Below, piece after piece: positions 28,203-35,634 of a stretch of 64,000 nt of DNA. Under the pieces are notes generated by a model. That model did not search any database and was not told where the DNA came from. It worked only from the letters and a program-made list of their open reading frames with translations. Position numbers and translations under genes: made by a program. Source of the DNA: MFD09286-c1 sp963701015 (GTDB taxonomy: Bacteria > Bacteroidota > Bacteroidia > Bacteroidales > DTGW01); assembly GCA_963701015.1 (NCBI GenBank), contig OY969556.1, positions 2,418,001 through 2,482,000 of the forward strand, given 5' to 3'. Every line of letters begins with the position of its first letter. The stretch's first letter is position 1.

Positions 28203-29234
28203 CTAATTGACTTTTTTCAAACTGGAAGAAGACTGTCGAACAACCAGTTTTGTTTTTAAGGTTACCTGTCGTGACGTTCTAATTGCTGTTTGTTCTAATT
28301 GGTCGATTAATAACCTTGCAGCCTCTTCGCCCATTTCAAAAGTAGGATGCATTACTGAAGTTAATTCGGGATCGACGATAGTAGCATGAAATTCATCCGT
28401 AAATCCAACAATTGCAATATCATCAGGAATTTTATATCCTTTTTCTTTAATCACTTTCATTGCTGAGAATGCAACTGTATCGTTCACACCAAAAATTGCA
28501 TCCGGACGTAACTTTTTATTCAGCAATTCAAGAGTGGCTTTTCTTGCACCATTAGGAGTTAAATCGCAATAAACCAGGTATTCATCGTTATAATTAAGCC
28601 CACAATCCTTTAAACCAGCTTTATAGCCTGCGATTCGTTCTTTCGTAATATTTAAATGCCTGGGTCCTCCAATATGCGCAATTCGTCTGCATCCCATTTG
28701 GTGAAAATGCAAGGTTACTTCTTTAGCTGCTTCATAATTATTCGCCACCACTGATGATATTTCGTTGGTTCTGCAAACCCTGTCGAAAAAGACTAGTGGA
28801 ACATTTTCTTTAATTATATTATCAAACAAACTATAATCTTTCGTTTCCTTTGAGAGGCAAATAATTAATCCGTCAACCCTCATATTCAGTAAATTATGAA
28901 TACTTTCAGATTCTTTAATAGTCGATTCTTGCGATGAACTTATTACAATAAAATATCCGTGTTCGCGGGTAAAACTCTCTATTCCGCCTATAATCGATGC
29001 ATAAAAGTGAGTAACAATATCAGGGACAATTACGCCAATTGTTTTGGTAGTTTGTTTTAAAAGCCCCATTGCATAAGGGTTTGGCGAATAATTTCGCAAT
29101 TTTGCCAAAGCTTGAATTTTTAAGGATAATTCTTTGCTAATATCCGGATGGTTCTTCAATGCTCTGGAAACTGTAGATATTGACACATTTAGTTCCGTAG
29201 CTAAATCTTTTAATGAAATATGTCTTTTCTCCAT
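28203..29234 (-). CDS. LacI-family repressor of the fucose cluster
   Basis: A 343-residue regulator. Residues 5-55 form the LacI helix-turn-helix and hinge (SLKDLATELNVSISTVSRALKN), and the rest is a periplasmic-binding-like sugar sensor domain (TIGVIVPDIVTHFYASIIGGIES ... RRIAHIGGPRHLNITKERIAGYKAGL ... DAIFGVNDTVAFSAMK). It is divergent from the fucose genes. Between them lie a perfect palindrome (29327-29348) and half-sites on both promoters, so it most likely represses the fucose operon and itself, with L-fucose or a derivative as inducer. Bacteroides thetaiotaomicron uses a GntR-type FucR instead, so this is a different solution. Confidence 0.93.
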   Translation of the reverse strand: MEKRHISLKDLATELNVSISTVSRALKNHPDISKELSLKIQALAKLRNYSPNPYAMGLLKQTTKTIGVIVPDIVTHFYASIIGGIESFTREHGYFIVISSSQESTIKESESIHNLLNMRVDGLIICLSKETKDYSLFDNIIKENVPLVFFDRVCRTNEISSVVANNYEAAKEVTLHFHQMGCRRIAHIGGPRHLNITKERIAGYKAGLKDCGLNYNDEYLVYCDLTPNGARKATLELLNKKLRPDAIFGVNDTVAFSAMKVIKEKGYKIPDDIAIVGFTDEFHATIVDPELTSVMHPTFEMGEEAARLLIDQLEQTAIRTSRQVTLKTKLVVRQSSSSLKKVN

Positions 29235-29248
29235 TCAATCTATTATTA

Positions 29249-29258
29249 CTTTGCGTAA
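29249..29258. promoter_or_regulatory. Candidate operator half-site at the LacI-type gene's transcript start
   Basis: CTTTGCGTAA resembles one arm of the palindrome at 29327-29348 (CTTTGCGATAA). It lies 10-17 bases downstream of the minus-strand -7 box, at the expected transcription start, which would suit autorepression. Confidence 0.4.
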
Positions 29259-29267
29259 AAATAAAAA

Positions 29268-29299
29268 CAAAAATAAATTGAAATACAATTATTTAGCAA
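29268..29299 (-). promoter_or_regulatory. Complete promoter (TTG-N21-TATTTTTG) for the LacI-type gene
   Basis: On the minus strand the -7 box TATTTTTG (29275-29268) follows a TTG (29299-29297) at 21 bases. It is 34 bases upstream of the ATG at 29234. Confidence 0.6.
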
Positions 29300-29303
29300 T
29301 TCA

Positions 29304-29321
29304 ATATGTTTTAAAACATAT
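29304..29321. promoter_or_regulatory. 18-bp perfect palindrome in the regulator-fucose operon gap
   Basis: ATATGTTTT and its exact complement AAAACATAT abut with no spacer. It sits just upstream of the regulator's -33 element and 5 bases from the second palindrome, so it could be an operator for another regulator or a second site. Its AT-only core lowers confidence. Confidence 0.4.
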
Positions 29322-29326
29322 ATTAT

Positions 29327-29348
29327 TTATCGCAAAGCTTTGCGATAA
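29327..29348. promoter_or_regulatory. 22-bp perfect palindrome, probable LacI-family operator
   Basis: Each arm is TTATCGCAAAG / CTTTGCGATAA with a central GC. It is the most GC-rich element in a very AT-rich gap between the LacI-type gene and the fucose operon. A degenerate third arm (CTTTGCGGTTAA, 29350-29361) follows at once, and another copy of the arm lies on the operon promoter at 29405-29415. Confidence 0.75.
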
Positions 29349-29401
29349 GCTTTGCGGTTAATTTACTGAATATTTGAATTTTAAAAATTATGATAAAATA
29401 A

Positions 29402-29415
29402 TATATTTGCGATAA
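29402..29415 (+). promoter_or_regulatory. Fucose operon -7 box overlapped by an operator half-site
   Basis: TATATTTG (29402-29409) matches TAnnTTTG and lies 87 bases before the first fucose gene. The arm ATTTGCGATAA (29405-29415), matching 10 of 11 bases of the palindrome arm, overlaps it, so bound repressor would block polymerase. A loop between this site and the 22-bp palindrome 60-80 bases away is possible. Confidence 0.55.
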
Positions 29416-29496
29416 TTGGAAACCAAATAAATTGATGTTCCACTTTGTTTTTGGCTGATTATTTATCAAAATCATTATGTTCCTTAAATTCATTAA

Positions 29497-30537
29497 ATGA
29501 ATAGTGCATCACAAACTCACACCATGATTCAATTACCTAAAGTTATATTTGGCACAAGTGCATTAGGCAATCTATATGCAGATTTACCAAAAAGCCTTAA
29601 AATTGAAATTATTTCGGAAAGCTTATTATATTCTGATTCACAGGTAGTATTTGACTCTGCAGGAAAATATGGAGCAGGATTATCGTTGGAAATTTTAGGG
29701 GAAATTTTAAACGAACTTCAGGTAGAACCTGAGAAAGTAATAATAAGCAATAAACTAGGATGGTTGCGAACAAGTTTAACAACAAGTGAACCAGTTTTTG
29801 AGCCAGGTGTTTGGAAAGGACTAAAATTTGACGCTGTTCAAAATATTAGTTATAATGGGATTATTGAATGTTTCCAGCAAGGCAATGAACTTTTAGGAAA
29901 AAGATATATTCCACAATTGTTATCGGTGCATGACCCAGATGAATATTTAAATAATGCAATAACCGAAAAGGAATATGAACATCGTTTTATTGATATTTTA
30001 GAAGCTTACAAAGCGCTTAAAGAGTTAAAAAGTTTGGGATTTGTAAAAGCTATTGGTATTGGAGCTAAGAATTGGAAAGTAATTCAAAAAATTGCAGATG
30101 TTGTTGAATTAGATTGGATAATGTTTGCTAACAGTATGACTATTATGAACCATCCTCCGGAATTAGTCCAATTTATGGAACAATTGAAAGAAAAAGGAAT
30201 TGCAATTATAAATTCAGCTGTATTTCAAGCCGGATTTCTGCTGGGCGGAGAATATTATGATTACAAAAAAATAAAGCCAGATATGCCTGAAAATAAAGTA
30301 CTTTTTAAGTGGCGTGAAGAATTTCATCAAATTTGTAGAGAATTTGAGGTATCACCGATGAATGCTTGTGTGAATTTTGCTTTAAAAGCGCCGGGAGTAT
30401 CTTCTGTTTCACTTAATACATCAAATCCGTATCATGTGAAACATAATGTTGGATCAGTAAATGCAATAATTCCAGATGATTTTTATTACAAAATGAAAAA
30501 AAATGGTTTAATTCGAAACGATTATCATTATGTTTAA
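29497..30537 (+). CDS. Aldo/keto reductase, probable L-fucose (aldose) 1-dehydrogenase
   Basis: A 346-residue TIM-barrel aldo/keto reductase. The catalytic tetrad is in place: D53 and Y58 in FDSAGKYG, K86 in ISNKLG and H145 in LLSVHDPDEY. Its closest characterised relatives by motif are D-threo-aldose/L-fucose 1-dehydrogenases, which oxidise L-fucose to L-fucono-lactone with NAD(P)+. First gene of the fucose operon; the fucP gene follows after 32 bases. The in-frame ATG at 29524 (residue 10) is an alternative start; the ATG at 29497 is kept because either fits the family. The exact substrate is inferred from the neighbours. Confidence 0.88.
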   Translation: MNSASQTHTMIQLPKVIFGTSALGNLYADLPKSLKIEIISESLLYSDSQVVFDSAGKYGAGLSLEILGEILNELQVEPEKVIISNKLGWLRTSLTTSEPVFEPGVWKGLKFDAVQNISYNGIIECFQQGNELLGKRYIPQLLSVHDPDEYLNNAITEKEYEHRFIDILEAYKALKELKSLGFVKAIGIGAKNWKVIQKIADVVELDWIMFANSMTIMNHPPELVQFMEQLKEKGIAIINSAVFQAGFLLGGEYYDYKKIKPDMPENKVLFKWREEFHQICREFEVSPMNACVNFALKAPGVSSVSLNTSNPYHVKHNVGSVNAIIPDDFYYKMKKNGLIRNDYHYV

Positions 30538-30569
30538 CATAAAATTCAATAAAACTAACTAACAAATAT

Positions 30570-31805
30570 ATGAATCAGAAAAGTTTAACAACGAAAGAGT
30601 TTTTGCTGCCATTTGCGCTCATAACTGCACTTTTCTTTTTATGGGGAACAGCACATGGTATGCTGGATGTATTAAATAAACATTTTCAGGAAATATTAAA
30701 TATAAGTAAGGCAAAATCAGGACTCATACAGTTTGCTGTATATTTTGCATATTTTTCAATGGCCTTGCCGGCCGGATATTTTATGCGGCGATTTGGTTAT
30801 AGAAAAGGAATAATATTAGGTTTATCATTATTTGCAGCCGGAGCATTATTTATAGCAATCACAACGGGCTTTGAATCGTTTTGGTTATTCCTTTTATTCC
30901 TATTTGTTATGGGATGTGGATTAGCGACATTGGAAACTGCTGCAAATCCATATACTACAAAATTAGGTCCAAAGGAAACCAGTGAAAGACGTATAAATTT
31001 CTCCCAATCATTTAATGGTTTGGCATGGACAATTGGGCCACTTATAGGAATTTTTATTTATGGAAATAATTCAAACGTTCTAGGTCAGCGACTGAATTCT
31101 CTAATGTTGCCCTATTTGATTATTGGATTTGTTGTACTTGCTGTGGCTATAGTTTTTATTGTTACTAAATTGCCTGAAATTACAGAAGACTATGATGATT
31201 CTGCTGCAGAAATAATTTCAAAACAATCATTAAGTAAAGACAAACACTTAGTATTAGGTGTTATAGCACAATTCTCCTATGTTGCAGCACAAACCGGAAT
31301 TTTCAGTTATCTTATTAATTATTTAACTGATAATACTCAACCTATACATTTCGACCTTTCGTATGGCCCATATTTGCTATCAATTGGTTTTGCATTGTTT
31401 ATGATTGGAAGAATGACCGGAAGTTATTTGATGAAACATTTCAAACCTTCGGCCATGCTTGCATTATACGCAATATTATGTTTGGCATTACTTCCGATTG
31501 TAAGTGCAAACTTAGGCTGGTTATCAATTATAGCATTATATGGAATATTCTTTTTTATGTCAATTATGTTCCCGACAATTTTTGCATTAGCAATAAAGGA
31601 TTTAGGTCCGAAAACTAAAAAAGCTTCATCTTATATCATAATGTCAATTGTTGGAGGTGCAATATTTCCGCCAATTATGGGCTATATAGCAGATATAAGT
31701 CATTCCATTTCTATAGGGTTTTTAGCTCCAATTCCATTTTTTATTTTTATATTCTATTATGCAATTGCCGGCTATAAAGTGATTGTAAAACCTGAAGTAA
31801 ATTAA
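30570..31805 (+). CDS. fucP: L-fucose:H+ symporter (MFS)
   Basis: A 411-residue major-facilitator transporter of the FucP family with about 12 membrane helices. Family signatures include FALITALFFLWGTAHGMLDVLNKHFQ near the N-terminus (residues about 15-40), the glycine-rich loop 2-3 motif (GYFMRRFGYRKG) and ETAANPYTTKLGP around 130. It imports L-fucose with protons across the inner membrane. It is the only transporter in the cluster, with no SusC/SusD pair, so uptake across the outer membrane must rely on general porins or genes elsewhere. Confidence 0.95.
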   Translation: MNQKSLTTKEFLLPFALITALFFLWGTAHGMLDVLNKHFQEILNISKAKSGLIQFAVYFAYFSMALPAGYFMRRFGYRKGIILGLSLFAAGALFIAITTGFESFWLFLLFLFVMGCGLATLETAANPYTTKLGPKETSERRINFSQSFNGLAWTIGPLIGIFIYGNNSNVLGQRLNSLMLPYLIIGFVVLAVAIVFIVTKLPEITEDYDDSAAEIISKQSLSKDKHLVLGVIAQFSYVAAQTGIFSYLINYLTDNTQPIHFDLSYGPYLLSIGFALFMIGRMTGSYLMKHFKPSAMLALYAILCLALLPIVSANLGWLSIIALYGIFFFMSIMFPTIFALAIKDLGPKTKKASSYIIMSIVGGAIFPPIMGYIADISHSISIGFLAPIPFFIFIFYYAIAGYKVIVKPEVN

Positions 31806-31816
31806 ATAGTTTAATT

Positions 31817-33025
31817 ATGAGAAAAATAATCACAATTACCTCATTATTATTTTGTCTATCGGTTGAGATAAAAATTGAAGCGCAAGATTCAATACCGTAT
31901 TTTCAACCAACATGGGAATCCCTATCACAATACCAATGTCCTGAATGGTATAGGGATGCCAAATTTGGAATTTTTATCCATTGGGGAGTATATTCAGTAC
32001 CGGCTTTTGGAAGTGAATGGTACCCGCGTTGGATGTATGTTGATTCAACAGTTTGGGGAACAAATTATTATCAACATCATGTAAAAACTTATGGAACACC
32101 AGATAAATTTGGCTATAAAGATTTTATACCAATGTTTAAGGCTGAAAAATTTGATGCAAAGGAATGGGCAAAAATATTTAAACTGGCAGGGGCAAAATAT
32201 GTAATTCCAGTAGCTGAACATCACGATGGTTTTGCTATGTATAACACCAGCCTTTCGAAATGGAATGCCTTTAATATGGGGCCAAAACGCGATATAATAG
32301 GAGAACTTGCTAATGCTGTGAGAAATGAAGGGCTTGTATTTGGGATTTCATCGCACCGTTGTGAACATTGGTTTTTCATGGGAACCGGGCGGTCAATTAA
32401 ATCTGATGTGAATGATCCTAAATATGCTGATTTTTATGGGCCTGCTACTCCGTTCAATCCTTTTGACCCAAAAAGCAGAATTCCAATGTCAACCGAATAT
32501 ATGAACGATTGGCTTTTACGTTGTACTGAATTGGTTGACAAATACCATCCTCAGGTTTTCTATTTCGATTGGTATATTGAACAACCTGAAATGGAACCCT
32601 ATCGCAAAACTTTTGCTGCTTATTATTATAACCATGCAAAACAATGGAATAAAGGGGTTGTTCTGAATTATAAAGACAATGCATATCCTGATAGCGCTGC
32701 AGTTTATGATATTGAACGAGGAAGTAGCAAGGCAACTAAAAAATTCCCCTGGCAAACCGATACTTCAGTTGGTAAAAAATCGTGGGGTTATATTGAAGGA
32801 GAAGAAAATAAAACGTCAAATGAATTAATTGATTTGCTTATTGATATTGTTTCGAAGAACGGAAACTTATTGCTTAATATTGGTCCAAAAGCCGATGGAA
32901 CAATTACCAATGAACAAACCAATGTACTTTTAGCGATGGGAAAATGGCTGGCAATAAACGGAGAAGGCATTTATGGAACACGTCCCTGGGACATTGTTGA
33001 AGAAGTAACCAACAGTTGCAGCTGA
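31817..33025 (+). CDS. Alpha-L-fucosidase GH29 (frame broken near C-terminus)
   Basis: A 402-residue frame with a signal peptide (cleavage after EAQ, residue 23) and a complete GH29 catalytic domain: FGIFIHWGVYS (50-60), the AEHHDGFAMY motif (133-142), and the predicted nucleophile D251 in VFYFDWYIEQ. GH29 enzymes release terminal L-fucose by a retaining mechanism. After GTRPWDIVEE (about residue 396) the frame shifts by +1 and stops at 33025, so the C-terminal beta-sandwich is lost from this frame and continues at 33009-33317. Total span 1501 bases equals 500 codons plus one. The catalytic half may still be active if the lesion is real. Periplasmic or surface enzyme of the fucose operon. Confidence 0.9.
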   Translation: MRKIITITSLLFCLSVEIKIEAQDSIPYFQPTWESLSQYQCPEWYRDAKFGIFIHWGVYSVPAFGSEWYPRWMYVDSTVWGTNYYQHHVKTYGTPDKFGYKDFIPMFKAEKFDAKEWAKIFKLAGAKYVIPVAEHHDGFAMYNTSLSKWNAFNMGPKRDIIGELANAVRNEGLVFGISSHRCEHWFFMGTGRSIKSDVNDPKYADFYGPATPFNPFDPKSRIPMSTEYMNDWLLRCTELVDKYHPQVFYFDWYIEQPEMEPYRKTFAAYYYNHAKQWNKGVVLNYKDNAYPDSAAVYDIERGSSKATKKFPWQTDTSVGKKSWGYIEGEENKTSNELIDLLIDIVSKNGNLLLNIGPKADGTITNEQTNVLLAMGKWLAINGEGIYGTRPWDIVEEVTNSCS

Positions 33026-33317
33026 AGGCACATTTTCAGAATTAAAACCTGTAAATTATACTTCAAAAGATATTCGTTTTACTTCAAAAGGAAATGAAGT
33101 TTATGCATTTTTACTGGATGTTCCAAAAGATAAGAAGATAAATATTTTGTCACTTTCAACAAAAAATACAAAGGGTAAAATCATTTCAAGCATCGAATTA
33201 TTGGGGAGTTCAGAAAAAATTAACTGGAAACAAAAGGCGGATGAATTAATTATCGATTCGCCAAAATCTTTTCCTTGTACCGAAGCAGTTGGTTTTAAAG
33301 TAACTTTTAAACAGTAA
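33009..33317 (+). pseudogene. C-terminal beta-sandwich of the GH29 fucosidase, out of frame
   Basis: The +1 frame reads PTVAAEGTFSELKPVNYTSK and ends in EAVGFKVTFKQ, continuing the GH29 pattern where GTRPW is normally followed by EGPTVAAEG and a C-terminal beta-sandwich. It has no start codon of its own. It ends at a TAA two bases before the mutarotase ATG, as expected of the original gene. Either one extra base near 33005-33010 is an assembly error or the gene was truncated recently, as the remnant has no other stop. Confidence 0.85.
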
Positions 33318-33319
33318 TT

Positions 33320-33694
33320 ATGTCGGAATATATTGAAAATGTTAATTATAATTCATTCAAACGTTATTGCAAAACATTGGAATTACGGAATGATGAACAA
33401 ATAATTGCATCCTATAAAAAAGCTCATGCAAAAGATGCTGCCTGGCCTGAAATTACACAGGGAATGAAGGAAGTTGGTATTCTTGATATGGAAATATATT
33501 TATTGGGAACAAAGCTATTTATGATAATGGATACCGTTCCCGATTTCAATCACGATAAAGCAATGGATGAACTGGCTAAAAAACCACGTCAAAGTGAATG
33601 GGAAGCATATATGGCAAAGTATCAAAATACTTCAACAGATGCCACAGCCGATCAAAAATGGCAACTCATGGAACGCATTTATAAATTAAAATAA
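33320..33694 (+). CDS. L-rhamnose/L-fucose mutarotase-family protein
   Basis: A 124-residue protein of the RhaM (DUF718) mutarotase family, not the FucU family. It interconverts alpha and beta anomers of 6-deoxy sugars, feeding the correct anomer to the dehydrogenase. Family features seen are RYCKTLELRNDEQIIASYKKAH (about residues 13-35), the W and E of WPEITQGMKEVGI, and a C-terminal WEAYMAKYQ. It begins two bases after the original fucosidase stop. L-fucose as substrate is inferred from the operon. Confidence 0.9.
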   Translation: MSEYIENVNYNSFKRYCKTLELRNDEQIIASYKKAHAKDAAWPEITQGMKEVGILDMEIYLLGTKLFMIMDTVPDFNHDKAMDELAKKPRQSEWEAYMAKYQNTSTDATADQKWQLMERIYKLK

Positions 33695-33727
33695 ACGGAT
33701 AAAGGATAAAAGGAATAACGGATAAAG
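33694..33727 (+). repeat. 11-bp direct repeat between mutarotase and dehydrogenase genes
   Basis: AACGGATAAAG occurs at 33694-33704 and again at 33717-33727, with related GGATAAA copies between. It fills most of the 39-base gap before the next ATG. It could be slippage-derived; no function is evident. Confidence 0.4.
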
Positions 33728-33733
33728 AAATAT

Positions 33734-34750
33734 ATGAAAGCCTTCGCTATTAAAGAAAAAATGGATATTTCAGCTATTGAAATTACTGAACCTACAGTAA
33801 ATCCTACAGATGTATTAATTGAAATTCATTATATAGGCTTATGTGGCAGCGATTTGAATTCTTTTCGCGGATTGATGCCATTGGTCACTCTACCTCGAAT
33901 TCCCGGACATGAACTCAGTGGAAAAGTTATTGGAAAAGGGATTAATGTTCCTGCATCTATTAAAATTGGAGATAATGTTACTGTTTCACCTTATACAAAT
34001 TGTGGAACATGCCCGGCTTGTCGTGCAGGTAAGGAAAATACCTGTGAGTTTAATCAAACACTGGGTGTTCAAAGGGAAGGAGCTTTAACTGAAAGAATTT
34101 CAGTGCCCTTCGAAAAGGTATTTGTTAGCAAAACTTTAACATTAAAAGAGCTTGCATTAATTGAACCTATGAGTGTAGGTTATCACGGTGCGAACAGAGG
34201 TCAGGTTTGTGAAACCGATACAGTATTGCTGTTAGGTTGTGGAACTATAGGAATGGGGGCATTGATAGCTTCGGCGCGTAAAGGAGCTAGTGTAATTGCT
34301 TTGGATATTGATGATATAAAGCTTGAACAAGCATTGAAATTTGGAGCTAAGCATACCATTAATTCATCAAAAATTGACGCTCTAAAGGAAATAATGAAAC
34401 TTACCAATAACGAAGGTGTAAACGTTGCCATTGAAGCTGCCGGTACACAAGCAACATATAAATTAGCACTTGAAGCTGTTTGTTTTGCAGGACGTATTGT
34501 TTTTATAGGATATCCTAAAAAAGAAGTTAGTTTCGAAGCACCTTTGCTTGTGCGTAAGGAAGTGAATATGTATGGTTCACGCAATGCTTTAAGGGTTTTT
34601 CCGTCGGTAATTTCTATGTTTGAAAAAAAAGAAAAACCTTTTACCGATATAATTAGCAAAATATTTTCATTTGATCAAACCCCTGAGGCCTTTAAATATT
34701 GGGATGAAAACACTGGTATAGTTTCAAAAATATTAATTCAGCTAAAATAA
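33734..34750 (+). CDS. Zinc-dependent alcohol dehydrogenase of the fucose cluster
   Basis: A 338-residue medium-chain dehydrogenase. Catalytic zinc ligands are C37 (GLCGSD) with H59/E60 (PGHE), and structural zinc cysteines are C90, C93, C96 and C104. The Rossmann fold begins at VLLLGCGTIGMGALI (about 157-171). In non-phosphorylating fucose routes a dehydrogenase acts on 2-keto-3-deoxy-L-fuconate; this enzyme may fill that role, or oxidise L-fucose or a related polyol. It lies between the mutarotase and the lactonase, with 14 bases to the latter, so a catabolic role in the same pathway is likely, but the step is not certain. Confidence 0.88.
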   Translation: MKAFAIKEKMDISAIEITEPTVNPTDVLIEIHYIGLCGSDLNSFRGLMPLVTLPRIPGHELSGKVIGKGINVPASIKIGDNVTVSPYTNCGTCPACRAGKENTCEFNQTLGVQREGALTERISVPFEKVFVSKTLTLKELALIEPMSVGYHGANRGQVCETDTVLLLGCGTIGMGALIASARKGASVIALDIDDIKLEQALKFGAKHTINSSKIDALKEIMKLTNNEGVNVAIEAAGTQATYKLALEAVCFAGRIVFIGYPKKEVSFEAPLLVRKEVNMYGSRNALRVFPSVISMFEKKEKPFTDIISKIFSFDQTPEAFKYWDENTGIVSKILIQLK

Positions 34751-34764
34751 TAATCAATTATAAA

Positions 34765-35598
34765 ATGCGAATTGATGCCCATCAACATTTTTGGAGATAT
34801 AACCAGGTTGAATATAGCTGGATTTCTGAAAAAATGAACATTTTAAAAAATGATTTTCTTCCTCTTGACTTAAAAAAAGAATTAAATACTGTCCAATTTG
34901 ATAGTTCAATTGTTATTCAAGCCAGGCAAACTTTGGAAGAAACCCGATGGTTGTTAAAATTAGCTGATGAATTCAATTTCATTAAAGGTGTGGTTGGATG
35001 GGTTGATTTATGTTCTCCTGAAATTGACAAACAATTGATTGAATTCTCCGTTAATCCTAAATTTGTAGGAGTCCGCCATGTAATTCATGATGAGCCAGAC
35101 GATAATTTTATGGCACGAAATGATTTTCAGCATGGAATTAGTCTATTGCAAAACTACAATTTGACTTTCGACCTACTTTTGTTTCCCAAACATTTGCCAG
35201 TAGCAAACACACTGGTTGAAAAATTTCCACAACAAAAATTTGTTCTCGATCATATTGCAAAACCCAATATAAAGCTTCACAAGCAAGAACCATGGAAATC
35301 TGAAATCATAAAACTTGCAAAAAATAAAAATGTGTTTTGTAAATTATCCGGAATGGTGACTGAAGCAGATTGGAAAAATTGGAAAATAGCTGATTTTGAG
35401 TTTTATTTAGAAACAGTTATTGAAGCCTTCGGCCCTGATAGAATAATGATTGGCAGTGACTGGCCCGTTTGTATTATTGGCGGAAGCTATATAGAAATTA
35501 TGAATATTGTTATGAATTACTTTTCAAGCTTTAGTGAAGAAACTCAACAAAATATTTTTGGTGAAAATTGCTTTAATTTTTATTTGAACAACAGATAA
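34765..35598 (+). CDS. Amidohydrolase-family lactonase, probable L-fucono-1,5-lactonase
   Basis: A 277-residue TIM-barrel metal-dependent hydrolase (amidohydrolase_2). Metal ligands are visible: HxH at H6 and H8 (RIDAHQHFWRY), a His in VLDHIAKP (near residue 160) and the Asp of GSDWPVC (near residue 233). Fuconolactonases of this family hydrolyse the lactone made by L-fucose dehydrogenase to L-fuconate. The neighbouring dehydrogenase and mutarotase fit this assignment. Its position 14 bases after the dehydrogenase gene places it in the operon. Confidence 0.88.
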   Translation: MRIDAHQHFWRYNQVEYSWISEKMNILKNDFLPLDLKKELNTVQFDSSIVIQARQTLEETRWLLKLADEFNFIKGVVGWVDLCSPEIDKQLIEFSVNPKFVGVRHVIHDEPDDNFMARNDFQHGISLLQNYNLTFDLLLFPKHLPVANTLVEKFPQQKFVLDHIAKPNIKLHKQEPWKSEIIKLAKNKNVFCKLSGMVTEADWKNWKIADFEFYLETVIEAFGPDRIMIGSDWPVCIIGGSYIEIMNIVMNYFSSFSEETQQNIFGENCFNFYLNNR

Positions 35599-35634
35599 TT
35601 TGCTATATTTAATTTTATATTAAAAATTGAAATA

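Noticed and set aside
34201..34659. 152-codon open frame on the minus strand inside the Zn-dehydrogenase gene
   Set aside because: It lies opposite a gene with intact zinc motifs and has no recognisable protein pattern; shadow frame.
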